Assembly: GCA_013398955.1 (NCBI GenBank)
Contig: VWPU01009550.1
Coordinates: forward strand, 18,452 to 82,451
Origin: Callaeas wilsoni
Taxonomy: Eukaryota; Chordata; Aves; Passeriformes; Callaeidae
Direction: 5' to 3'
DNA length: 64,000 bases
The notes below the pieces were generated by a model. That model saw only the letters and a program-made list of their open reading frames with translations, had not been told where the DNA came from and did no database searches. Shown piece by piece: positions 12,660 to 23,600 of the stretch (the stretch's first letter is position 1; each line of letters opens with the position of its first letter). A program made the position numbers and the translations under genes.

Positions 12660-12895
12660 TGCTTGCGGTCGTGCCTCGAAGCAGGTGACCCCACGCTGGT
12701 GTCCGTGCAGAGGCAGCCCCCGAGCCCCCGAGCCGAGCTGGGCTCCGGGGTGCAGGTCAGGGGCTGCTGCCCCGGGGAGCGCAGGGCAAGGCGCAGCTCA
12801 AGGACGGAGCTGCTGAGCCCCTCTCCGAGCCCTGGGGACACAGAAGGGCTGTGCTGCAGCTCTCACAGCGCTCCCGGCGTCTGTAGGTGATCTGA
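12660..12895. other. GC-rich, CpG-containing patch
   Basis: GC-rich interval with repeated CCCGAGCC-type motifs and many CpGs, set in AT-rich flanks. Both strands have open frames of 75-86 codons, but these show only the Ala/Gly/Arg/Ser/Pro bias of GC-rich DNA. No protein or repeat family is recognised. It could be a small CpG island or an ancient GC-rich repeat. Confidence 0.45.
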
Positions 12896-15800
12896 AGGAC
12901 TGGTCAGGGCTGACAATAAACCATTATGGACTCCAAATGCTTTTAAAAATTGTTTTCCTTGTTTTCATTCGCATTTTTTCACATCGTAATCTCTCCCCAT
13001 CTCTCCTTTTGTCAGCACTGAATTCAAGTCATTAACAGCATTCAGTAGAGGGAGAAAGGGCACAGAGCTCATCACTTAACTTCATCCTGGCATTATCATT
13101 CTGTACGAGTTATTTTGGTTTAGAAACCCACACACATTCATCACAATCACACTCATTTTTCCACCAAAGATGAGGTCTACAGGCAGCTACTATTTTTCAG
13201 CCTATATGCATTAAACCTGTGTCTACTCTCTGCTAAAGTTGCGGGTTTTAATCTCATAATCACTGATAAACAGTCTGCAAGCTTTATGTCAGCAGACTTT
13301 GATGAAAAATATGTATATAAAGATACTCCTATTTAATGGCTTTTTGTTACTGTTCCTTTTAAAATCAGCTCAAGATCTCTTACATCCTCTATATTGAACA
13401 GTTATAGATATACTTAAAAGCTGAAAACTGACATTTCAAAGTTCAGCTCAGTCAGCTTTTAAGCCATCCAAGGAACATCTTTTTCTCTGATTCCCATTCT
13501 GGAGAGTCTGTTGTTTTTTTAAAAAGTACCTTTTTATTTTGGTTTTGGTTTTTTTTTTAAGGCATCGTAATTTGAAAACCAACAGCACCATGAATATTGT
13601 TCTATTTTATGTTCACGGGAAGATTGACATGAAAGGAGCAATCTGCTTTTGTGTTTCCATCCCACTGGAGCCCTCTGGAATCTCCTCCCTGAGAGCCTCC
13701 AGTGACCAACTACGACAGCATTCACTGTCCAGCACATGGGTGTCCTGGCCTTCCTTCCCACACACTTCCATCCCACTTTTCCTGAGCTATCGGAGTGAAA
13801 AATTAAGAATAAAACAAACGCATGAACAAATTAAAAATACAGTCATCCAGCAAGTATTTTTAAAGGACTAGTCCCAAGGCCCAATTCCTATTTTATGGTT
13901 ATTTAGCCTGTCTCCCCAGAGCTCAGCCATCTGACAGGAGGCTTGGGGAACCATCCAGCTGTTTCCAGTCCCCAGCTACCACAAGGATTTTTCCTTTGTC
14001 CTCCTTTTCAGCAGGCAGCTGAGCTAAACTCTCACCAGGCTTGATGCCTGTAGCAAGACAGGGTTAATTAGTCCTCCTCGTTAACCTCTTCTGAGCCAAT
14101 GCAGCATTGAGAGGACCCCGTCTCCCTGGGCTTTTATCTGTCTGACCACCAAAAATCTCTGCAAGTTCTACCTCAACAAATCTCTTGGCAGTGCTTGCAC
14201 CTCCCCTGCCACACTCAGCCAGCCATAGAGGCGCTGCCCAGAGGGTACAAACACAGCTCTTAGGAATACTGGGTGCAGGTCATACCTCCTTCAGAGGAGA
14301 GAGAATTGCTGGAGACTCAGGATCCATGCCCAGTCCCTGCTTAATCATTTATCTCCATGAAAGATGGGTGTTAGGAAGCAGTTTGCTAGGAGATAAATCC
14401 ACTGTCCTGAGCACTTGTGGGTATCCACGGTGCTGTTTCACTTTCAGGAGAGAAAGTATTCAAACTACGAGGCAGATTTAGACACATTTCAGCTTTCACT
14501 CTCTCCCCTCCCACTGCAATTCAGTCAGCTCTATCTTGTATGTCCTTGTACATCTTCTTTTCTAAGTAGCATATGGAACCTTACCCACCAGCCTGTGCAT
14601 GAGCTTGCTTTGTTTGCCATGTGCTTCAGTTTAAAGTAGCCTGGAATAATCCCTTACACTTTAGGGGCAGTGATTAGGACTGTGTATGAGCCCTGCCAAA
14701 GAGTGTGACACAGAGTCCGTCGCCATGTGCAAGGTCACATATGTACACACACCATTTGCCTCTGTGAACTCTTCAATATGTTAACTAAGGAAACATTTCA
14801 GCTAATTAATTCAGACAGAATAGCTTGGAAAATTCAAATATTCCTTATTGCGGGAGAGTGAGTGGCTCTGTGGAGGTCTAGATGTTGGCAAGCCAAAATA
14901 ATATTGTATCTTTAAATGGTACTGGAAAGGGCAAATTGACAGTCTGGAGATGTCACTTCATCTACAGAAAGAGATATGAAAGATTCCCTGTGATCTGACT
15001 GGCACCAGAGCCGGGGTGAAAGGACACTGAGTCATTTTTCAAGACAGGAATAAATCAGCTGCATTCTGCTTACATTTATTACCCATCTGCACATGTCCAA
15101 ACCTTCCCAGAACTGGGTTTGCTTTTGCTCTCTCTTGCTGTGGCCGTTAATTCACTTGCTCACTGATGAACCCCCTCACATCTGAGGTCCTTTTTACCAC
15201 ATCCTTATAAAAATTATTGGCTAATTACTGCCTAAATGACTATATTGATTTCAGGACCTGTCCAAGCAAAAACCCAACAAGCATTCTCAGGAACATGGAA
15301 TTTCCTCAATGCTTTGATTGTTCAGACAGTATTTCCTCAGCCTTTTTTCCCCTGACAGTCCTAATAACGGCTGTTACCTCTGATTTATTTGGAGGTATGC
15401 ACAATATCACCTGTTTTCAATGCAGCTCCTACAAGGTAAGATGCAAGAAATTACTCCCAGTACCAGTTACACTGATGGCACATCCCTTTATCCAAAAGCA
15501 AAACAATGTGTTCAGAAAAAGGCTATTAAATGTAAACCCTACCAAGGGCTGCATTTGTCTGCTGTGCCTTTGTTAGTCCATGGAAGCAACTGGCTTGAAG
15601 AACACACGGTGAGTCTTCTCCTAAAAGCAGTGCAAATCACACAAAAATCTACAAAAGAAATGAAGTTTGTTAAAGCTTTAAAGCTGTAAAAAATACTCCA
15701 TATATCCTAAAAGGCCAAATGCTGTTTCCATGAAAAATCTCAGTTAATTTTCACTAAAAGCAGCTCCAAATCTTTAAAAGTAGGGAGGGAATATCTGTTT

Positions 15801-16430
15801 CAGCAGACATGTACTTTCAGTTATATTACTTCTTTCTGTCTCAGAGATTTAACTTTTATTTTGGCAACATCTTGTAATGCGTGGTGATGAAAAATAATTT
15901 TACCTTTCCATTTCAGTCACAGAACATTATAACTGTGTCTCGAGATAACTTTAAAACATAATGTCTTTTTCAGGCCTTTGGTAACACAAGTTACAAAGAA
16001 TCGAATTTGGAATTTATTTTATTATATTTTGTAATTATGCAAATGATGTGGCACATCAGCATTAATCATACTAAATGAAGCTATCTGTTTCAGTTTGAAA
16101 TACTGAATAATTATTCATTAAGAATGACGGGCAAAGAAGCTTAAATCAAATAAACTTGCACTTTAGAGAAGCAGCTTGCAAAAATATGCTTTGGGAGGGT
16201 TGATTTTATTTATTTGGGGAAAGTGTGTAGGCTAAAATATTTAAAACCAGACATTACTGGTGAGAAATGTTGTAAAAATGTCCTTCAAATGAATTCATAT
16301 TTATAAATCCAGTATCTGGAGTTACGAAGAGGAAGCTAAAGCGTAAATATCACTTATTTTTTTACATTTAAAAAAAGCAGCGAATTGGCATGTGTCTCCT
16401 TTCGTGGCAAAAAGCAGTTTGTAATGAGTT
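12896..16430. other. Unique non-coding DNA
   Basis: AT-rich unique sequence. It contains one exon-like island (15359-15435), listed separately; otherwise no gene, RNA or mobile element is recognisable. Confidence 0.6.
15359..15435 (+). other. Exon-like island (speculative), CxxC-containing 25-codon frame
   Basis: A pyrimidine-rich acceptor (CCTTTTTTCCCCTGACAG, ending 15358) and a near-consensus donor (AAG then GTAAGA, 15436 onward) bracket 77 bp. Two of the three frames are closed. The third is open through 25 codons from 15361, begins in a hydrophobic stretch and ends ITCFQCSSYK. A cysteine-x-x-cysteine just after a hydrophobic leader is how Ly6/uPAR three-finger proteins begin, but that resemblance is weak and short. 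I see no downstream exon carrying the CC...CN ending such a protein needs. By chance, paired strong splice sites around a short open frame are not rare in 64 kb, so this is recorded as a lead only. Confidence 0.15.
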
Positions 16431-16434
16431 TTCC

Positions 16435-16570
16435 TGGGGAGGACGTTCCCGCGCGGCGCAGCGGAGCGGGGCTGGCGGCCGCCGGAGCAGCTCTCAGCGT
16501 GAGCGGCCTCCGAGCCCCTCAGGTCACCGCGATCTGAGGCGCTCGCTGGGCCAGCTCTGGTTTGTGCGTC
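16435..16570. other. Compact CpG cluster
   Basis: About 135 bp very rich in CpG, including CCGCGCGGCGC and the palindrome GGCGGCCGCC, set abruptly in AT-rich DNA. CpG density is the highest of any stretch in the window by eye. It may be a small unmethylated regulatory element or orphan CpG island. No TATA box or recognisable coding frame accompanies it. Confidence 0.5.
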
Positions 16571-17091
16571 TCTCTCAAAATGAACTCTGGCGCTCGGTTC
16601 AAATGGTTCAGCAGCAAATTGATCTCGCCAAGTTCACACGAGCCCAAACTCCTGAAAGAATTTCCTCCTTTCCTTAGACCCTGTGCCTTCTTCATTAACT
16701 TTGATATAGGCTCCCTGCCTCACTTCTGCTGTTTCTTGTGCTTATCTTTTTACAGGGTAGTCAGCAGCTTCACCCTTTCAGCAGCTTATCCAAGCTTACA
16801 CTGTAAAAGCTGCTCTCATCCCCAGCGAGGAAGAATTGCTCTGTATCAAAGGTGAGGCTTGATTCAGTCAACTTCCAGAGGCCAGTCAAGCTCAGGGAGC
16901 TGGGAACTAGTGCTGCTGGTGGTGACAGGGCCTTGCCTAGGCTGGAAGTCTCTGCAAGCCTCTTCCAGTCAAACTCTTCAGTGTTTTGTGTTGACAAATG
17001 AAAGGGGTTTTGGCTATACGACTCCTAAGCACTGTTTTGCTCCTTGAATAGAGGGAATATTTCCATTTCTTTATTCTCTGAATAGGGAAAT
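16571..17091. other. Unique non-coding DNA
   Basis: No gene, RNA gene or repeat is recognisable between the CpG cluster and the CR1 fragment. Confidence 0.6.
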
Positions 17092-17314
17092 TAAAGGTTG
17101 GCAATCAGGAAAAGGTTCTTACCCCAGAGGGTGCTGGGCACTGCCCGGGCTCCCCAGGGAATGGGCACGGCCCGAGGCTCCAGAACTCCAGGAGCGCTTG
17201 GACAGCGCTGCCAGGGATGCCCAGGCTGGGATCTTGGGGTGGCTGTGCAGGGACAGGGCTGGATCGATGATCTTTGTGGGTCCCTTCCAATGCAGGGCAT
17301 TCTCTGATTCTGTG
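17092..17314 (+). mobile_element. CR1 LINE, 3'-end fragment
   Basis: The segment follows the CR1 3' region. It starts in the 'ggttggcaatcaggaaaagg' stretch (CR1 usually reads GGTTGGATATTAGGAAAAAG), then 'gagggtgctgggcac', then the terminal block 'gatgatctttgtgggtccc' and 'ttccaatgcagggcattct'. It ends in a degenerate copy of the CR1 tail repeat (CTGATTCTGTG for ATTCTATG). Only about 220 bp remain, as expected from CR1's usual 5' truncation, so there is no coding capacity. Internal wording and tail differ from the minus-strand copies at 19533 and 43001, suggesting a different subfamily. Confidence 0.9.
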
Positions 17315-19532
17315 AACAAAAACCTGCATCAGCAGTGCGGTGGGTTTTACCCTTTAGACATCATTTGTTTTGAGGAGGAATTTCCTATTTTTCTAGGTGG
17401 TGGAAGAGTCACTTTGGCTGACACTTACAGGTCTAACAGAAGCAGTCTTGTAGTCACTAACAAAAGAGAGGACCCTTCAAAATCTGATTCACCTAATTTA
17501 AACACAGATGGCCAGCACTGAGGTGACTGAATTCCTCCCTGGAATGCCACTCCCATTTCCCAGACCGAGGGGCACAGACATTTAACTTTGGTTAGCTGTG
17601 TAAAGTTAGCTCAGACAATTTGTACCCAGTTATTGTGCTGGTACTGTGAGGGCACAGCCATGCTCACGCCCCTCTGAATGTGCCACTCTCTTGGAATAAA
17701 CTCCAGCCAGTTGCTCCCCAGAGAGCTCCAACATGAGCTGTGTTCAGACCCAGATCAAAGGCCCTCTGGTTTAAGGTGGCTTCTTTGACTTTGCACTGAA
17801 ATGGAGAAGAGGAGATGGGCTTAAGCTGCTCTGAGCAGGGAAGCAGCAAGAGGCAGCACAGCCTTTGTGCAGCAGCTCTTTTCTGGAACATTGCTCCGCT
17901 GGCATTTTCCAGGCTCAGTTGGGGCAGCTGGGGTAAAATTCCACATCCCCTGGTTTCATACCTGCATTACAAACTGCGGGCCAGAGCCAAATTCTCCACA
18001 TGCTGTGCAAACAGGTACACAGCTGGCTGGACCTGGATGGGTCTGGGGATCCTGCGAGGGAAGGAAAATGAGGGGAACGTCACTGTGGCTGAGAAATACA
18101 AGAGGGGTGAAAGCTGGAGGCCAAAGGGAGAAACAGCTGAAAAATGATCAGAGTCCAAGGTACAAACATCCTGTGAACTCTGTGTTTCTCTTCTAATCAG
18201 CCGCTTGTTTTTTTCTTCTTCCTCTGCCCACATTAACCTTTCCTTGTGGACGGAACTATTTCAAGTTTATTTTTCTGGGTTTCTTTGGGTTTTGATTTTG
18301 TTGTGTTTTTCATGTTTGGATCCATGTTTTCTGTTTGCAGGCTTTGGAAACCCACCCCATTTATCTGTGCTAAATGATTCAGGACCCTACAGGACACAAC
18401 TTCAGCTATGTGACTTCTATTTTAATACTGGAAATTAATGTGATTAAATAATGAATTTGATTGTCTACTTAGAAGTGTTTGTCTCCTCAAGTCTAATGCT
18501 AATTTCTTGCTTTCTTAAATCTTTCTTGCTTTTAATATGACATGTATCATGGGAAATTGCTCACTAAACCAGAAGCAGATTTAATAAAAATCTTTCCACG
18601 CACTCAACACCAACTGCTTTAAATCTATGCAAGCAGAAATTAAGAGCTATCATTCAGACTTGTGTTTTCAAACACATAAGGGAGTTTTCTCAGGAAAGTT
18701 TCCTGATTTTAAACATACACAGACTGTAGTTCTCTGTTTCACTACCCAGGGTGCAGAAGTAATAGAATTTTGATACGGCTAAGGTAGTGCAAGGATTACA
18801 AAAACATTTTCAGTGGTAAGACAAGGGGTTTATTTCTGGTATGTTGAGAAAAAAAATGGGATCGATAAAAGCCTTTACAACACATTACTGTGAAGGAAAA
18901 AATAATTTGTGTAGAAGTTACTGTGAGCTTTAGACTAATGGTCATAACCATAAATTATATTGAAAAACAGATAAAATTAAATAAAGACTTGCAAAGTATA
19001 AATTTGCTGCTGGCAATCTAAAAAGGATTTTCTTGTTACTCGCCCATGGGATTTGGGGTTCTATCAAGGAAGCTTTCCTACTTGTCATACATCATTTCAA
19101 AGAGACATATATAGCCTGGAAACTGCTTTAAGGCAGCTGCAAGCAAGTGTCACTTTGAGTTAAATGCATTATTAAACTGTTGGGAAATTTCACATCATGG
19201 GTCATTTATCTATGCTAAATGGGTCAAAAGCCTCTACACATGCCTAGATAAATGAGAGAGAAGAGCAAAATTCTCCCTTGGGAACTAATACGTTGACAAC
19301 CTCTTAGAGTTCATGTTGTTATTTTTAGTAGATAAGAGGAAAAACGACTTGCTAAGTACACTGATTCATAAACCCAGGTGCCAAGTACCCACAAGAAAAG
19401 GTTACCAAACATCCCCATATTTTGACAAATCTTTGTGCAAGATGTCAGCAAAATCAGGTGTAATATTCTTTGGGTCTTTGTCTGTAGTGACTGATTACAT
19501 GGTCCCAAAAGACGTCCACTGAATGAAGTGTA
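17315..19532. other. Unique non-coding DNA
   Basis: No gene is visible. Several short frames on both strands around 17800-18230 overlap one another and show no domain. Confidence 0.6.
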
Positions 19533-19650
19533 TACAGAATCATGGAAGCACGGGATGGTTTGGTTTGGAGGAAACCTTAAAGATCACCCTGCCATGGGCA
19601 GGGACACCTTCCACTACCCCATGTTGCTCCAAACTCCACCCAGCCTCACC
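19533..19650 (-). mobile_element. CR1 LINE, short 3'-end fragment
   Basis: Read on the minus strand this is the last 100-120 bp of a CR1. On the plus strand it opens ACAGAATCATGG, continues GGTTTGGTTTGGAGGAAACC, TTAAAGATCACCCTGCCATG and GGCAGGGACACCTTCCACTA. These are the CR1 terminal blocks with an internal insertion near the tail. It is heavily 5'-truncated and non-coding. Confidence 0.85.
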
Positions 19651-21854
19651 AGTTTAGATGTTTTGGGAAGCAGTAGCGGGTGCACTTTGGACAAGGCTGC
19701 AGGGAACACAAACAGAGCCCTGCAAAGTTTGTAAACTTTGATGTGCTGCTAACGTGTGATTTAATTTAGTCACAGAGAGGCCTTTGGTTTCATCAATCCT
19801 GCCCCTGGCATGTTGCTGGGCGTTCCCAGAAGCCACAACATGCATCATCGAACAAATTGGAAGCCGACCTGGTAGCCAATTTTAGGAAATTAGCAGCAGT
19901 GTAAATCCACATGAGAGGAGAAGTGAGCTAGAAACAGTTCTTCACAGTGCATTGGCATTCTTTCATGTTGAGAGATTATGTTTTCCATTCCCTTGCACAT
20001 TTGCCCATCGAGCAGACCAGTCAGAAAAATACTTGAGCAAACAATTGCAAAGGGAGGGCCGTCCTTTTGATTAGAAGCAATTTTGCTTTCTCGGTAGCTG
20101 ATAGAGGGGAAAAATGATTTGGTGTTGGTGTCAGTTCACAGCCCCGAGCCAGCTGGGCTCACGTGGAGCTGTTCCTGGCTGCGAGGCACCGAAGGCTCAG
20201 CCCCCTCCTCTGCAGAGGAGTGCGCAGAAAGGTCCCCTCAGACAGAAGGTTGTGGGATATTTTAGCAAATACTTTCTAGCGAAGGGTTCTTCACCTTAAC
20301 ATACGAACACTTTTAACATATGATTTATGCAACTGCGGATGTTAGTGTGGAGGTGTTTAGGTATCCGATATATGAGGTTTTTAAAAAATATTTTTTTAAA
20401 AGGTTTTTTCTTTTTCAGTGAAGAAAGGTTTTCTTATTTGGAAGTTTAGTTGATTTATGGGTGAAAAAATTAAAAGGCTGAAAAACATAAAGGATCTGTG
20501 TGTAGTCAAAATCATTACTGCTTTTTGTTGGTGCAGCATGTAAAAAGGGACCTTAGGCTCCCAAAAGGCACTGAGAATTCCAGTTTTGACTAATCAATAT
20601 TGACTCAGGACAAAGATGAACTATTTTATTGCACTACCCACCTTAGAAAACCTTCAGCCCATAGCATTTATTGTAACTTTAAAAATCAAATGCAATTAAA
20701 AGTTACATCAATGTAACCTGTCTCTAACTATTTTTCAAAATGTATAGTTTTAAAAATTATTTTCATACAAGACAGACATTAAAACTTTAGCACGTTAAAA
20801 ATTGATGGATCAAAGAAAGCAAAACGTAGCACGATGTTTGGCTGATGAACCAAGGAAAGCAAAGCTGATCTGCTAAAGCCAGCTGACACTGCTGGCATTA
20901 TCCCAAAATGTACAAACACATAACCTGACCTATCAGTGCATTTTATTAAGATGTCACTGAGAACAAAATTAAAACATCTAATTAAAATTTTTCTCAGAGA
21001 CAAAATTAATGTATATATCAAAGCCATGACATGGGTTCTCAATTAATTAATTAACCTACTTTCAAGCACAAAATCTCTGTGCTCAGGTGTTCTGTCTATG
21101 AAAAGTTTCTGACCAGGTCCCCAGCTAGCCTGATAGGCTCTTAAGCTAAATTGTCTTAATACTGTAATAACTTATATCACCATTAATTTCTTACGTTACT
21201 CCTCTTTGTAAATTTGCCACAATGAGATTAGAAACAGATATTATAGAACAGCTCTATAGATCAGAAAATATTCCTGATGGTGTTCATCATGCAATGTGAG
21301 TACGGGTTCAGCGTAGGGAATTTAGTTGGTTTTGTTTGTGTACAGTGTTTGTTGTCATAACCTACATGAGGCCATTTACAGTATCAACAATGGCTCTAAA
21401 TTAAATAAGCCAGATTTACTTAATTTGCTCCATAATAACAATATTACATTATTTTAGCCAACGTCGATGTCAAACTGAACAGAAATAAGAGGAAAGCAGT
21501 AATTAGTCTAAGTTAAAGTATATCCTCAAAGGATATTAAATATGCAAGAGCTCATCCATGAAAATTAGACTGCAAGAGGTTACACCATGTATTGGCTTAT
21601 TTTGTTACATATCAAATTATCTCTCATGAATAAATATATCTAATAATGTTTAACTCTATAATTTAATAGTGCCCTATTAAAAATACTTTCTAAATCAACC
21701 AGGCTGTGTATTTGATTTTCTATGATTATCAGATTTTAAGTACACAATAATTAAATGTGCAATTTGTACTGACTCCTGCAAGCACGTTTAGAGAGACTAT
21801 GCCCTCCTATCCCTCTACTAGATAACTTTAATAAATATGAATGCCAGGACCTAA
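19651..21854. other. Unique AT-rich non-coding DNA
   Basis: No gene is visible. The part from about 20300 to 21750 is strongly AT-rich and contains an ATTAATTAATTAA run at about 21040-21052. Confidence 0.6.
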
Positions 21855-21873
21855 TACTTGAAAGGAATGAGGC

Positions 21874-22058
21874 ACTTGTCTTTACAATTAAACAGTGGAC
21901 CTGCTGATGGATAAAAACTAGCACTAAGAGAGAAAAGAAACAATGGGAAAGGATTCCACTGATTGATGAATGGAAAGAGAGATTTGTCTTTATCAATAAA
22001 CTGTAGGTCTGCTACTAAATGAAATTGAATATCAAGAGATGAAGGCAACAATGAGGAG
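21874..22058 (+). repeat. Diverged ~108-bp direct duplication within the U3 of LTR A
   Basis: ACTTGTCTTTACAATTAAAC near 21874 recurs as ATTTGTCTTTATCAATAAAC near 21982. Both are followed at similar distances by CAGTGGACCTGCTGATGGAT / CTGTAGGTCTGCTACTAAAT, and then by AAGAAACAATGGGA / AAGGCAACAATGAGGA. The spacing is about 108 bp. Tandemly repeated U3 segments are common retroviral enhancer structures; a regulatory role here is inference. Confidence 0.7.
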
Positions 22059-22284
22059 AATCATAAATTCCATAGGAATTAAAAAAAAAGGCAAGGGGGG
22101 GTATACATTAGAAGGGAATCTTAGGAATTAGGCGTTCTGGGAAGTCTGTACCTCTCACGTACCTCAGCCAATGGGGAAAGAGAGAGGGAAAATGCAGTCG
22201 GGAAATTAGGATAAAAAGGAGGCTGTGTCCTCCAAAAATTTGAGAGACCCCAGGGAAATGCTCCATGGCCTCTCCCTTTATTCA

Positions 22285-22290
22285 AATAAA
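22285..22290 (+). promoter_or_regulatory. LTR A polyadenylation signal AATAAA
   Basis: AATAAA lies about 70 bp from the LTR 3' end, in the conserved TTTATTCAAATAAAGTAA context shared with LTR B. It is the expected R-region poly(A) signal. Confidence 0.8.
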
Positions 22291-22416
22291 GTAACGGGAC
22301 TCCTCTGTCTCCTTTTTGGACATAAACCTCTGGTGTTGGTAGATTAATTTTCCTGACATACTTCAGTGGGATAATATAAGTTTAAAAACCACGACAAAAT
22401 GTGAAGTTTCTTAATA

Positions 22417-22452
22417 GAAAAAAAAATAAAAAAAAATAAAATAAAAAAAAAG
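22417..22452. repeat. A-rich simple sequence
   Basis: Long A-runs separated by single T residues, of the (A)nT type. Confidence 0.9.
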
Positions 22453-22579
22453 GTAGTTTAGTGCTCTTTGTGTATTTAGAGCAAAAGAAACAATCCCTGA
22501 AGTGGAAAGGGTAAGTTTGATGTGCTTTGCACCATAAGCGCTGCTGTGCTCCCTCTCCCACACACCCCAGACCACAGAT

Positions 22580-22870
22580 TCATGAAGGGACCTGAAAGCC
22601 CGTCCCCTCCAGTGTACGATCCTCCCCTCGGCTGTCATTAGGCAGCCACAGGAGTTCCCTGTCGCACTCTGAGTGACCTCCAGCCCCTGAGTGACCTCGC
22701 TGGGCCAGCCGGGCAGCCTGCGCAGGGTCTGCGGCCCCAGAGCACCGGGGCACACAGTGAGACACGAACCCGCTGATAGGGGCTGGGCAGGTGCAGGGGA
22801 GCTACACATCCCTGCATGCGGCATTAACCCGGAGCCAGCCCCGCTCCCCCAGAGGAGCTCCAGTTGCCAT
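22580..22870. other. GC-rich patch with a small duplication
   Basis: A GC-rich interval in which CTGAGTGACCTC occurs twice, at 22669-22680 and 22687-22698. No repeat family or protein is recognised. Confidence 0.4.
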
Positions 22871-23329
22871 GGTGAACTCTACTCAAAGATTGAGCTCTTG
22901 CTCCCCTTTTTCCCTGGGAGGACGGAGATTTTGCAGAGTTTTTGGTCCCTTTTTCAGTGCTTCCTGCGCAGTACCAAGCCCGAGCCACGATGCTGAGCTG
23001 AACAAAGGTTTGGTGCTATTTGCTAATTCTAAAAATTCATGAAGATAAATTAATCTCCTTCCTACCATGTTTCCTCCACCTTAAGAAATGAAGATGAAGA
23101 GTGGAGCAATCAGCTAATTAACCCTCTTCTCCAGGCACAAAGAGCTGCATTACAATGTGACATTGCTCTGCCCTTTTCTTTTTGAGACGTTTTCCTGGCC
23201 TATCAGAGTCTGCTCTGTGAAAAGACCCTCTGCATCTGCTCTTGCAACCTGCTAATTACAATACTGTAATTAAACGCGCACAGAAGCAATTACCTTCATA
23301 TATCACCGTGTCTGACAAGCACGGAGCAA

Positions 23330-23600
23330 CTTCCAGTTGTGCCACACTCAGCCCCCCTCTCAGAAAGGCGGAGAGTTGGGTTTGGCTCACCTGGTTTGGC
23401 CGCTGCCTGAGGATGCTGAGAATCCTCAGAATCCTGCCCTGCAGCTCTGTGAAGAGCGAGCACACACCCATGCACAGGAACGGGCCCAAGGCCCCGGCAG
23501 CAGGAGCCGCAGCCCTGCTCAAGTTACCAGAACTGGATGGGTCCAGGAGACCGAGGAGACTCCAGTGTTGTGGGTGCTCCACCTCCCCCTTGAAACAACT
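23330..23600. other. GC-rich patch
   Basis: Moderately GC-rich interval, open in several frames on both strands, with no recognised protein, repeat or promoter motif. Confidence 0.35.

Larger units (their letters stand above)
21859..22358 (+). mobile_element. Solo LTR A of an endogenous retrovirus (500 bp)
   Basis: The element starts TGAAAGGAATGAGG and ends TTTTCCTGACA, giving TG...CA termini. It is flanked by perfect 4-bp target duplications, TACT at 21855-21858 and 22359-22362. Promoter-type signals lie in order: CCAAT at 22168-22172, a TATA-like ATAAAAA at 22211-22217, and AATAAA at 22285-22290, followed by a CT-rich U5. No primer-binding site or internal coding sequence follows, so it is a solo LTR left by recombination between the two LTRs of a provirus. 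A 4-bp duplication fits class I (gammaretrovirus-like) ERVs in general. The U3 contains a diverged internal duplication. Sequence match to the LTR at 31690-32177 is roughly 90% by eye. Confidence 0.92.
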
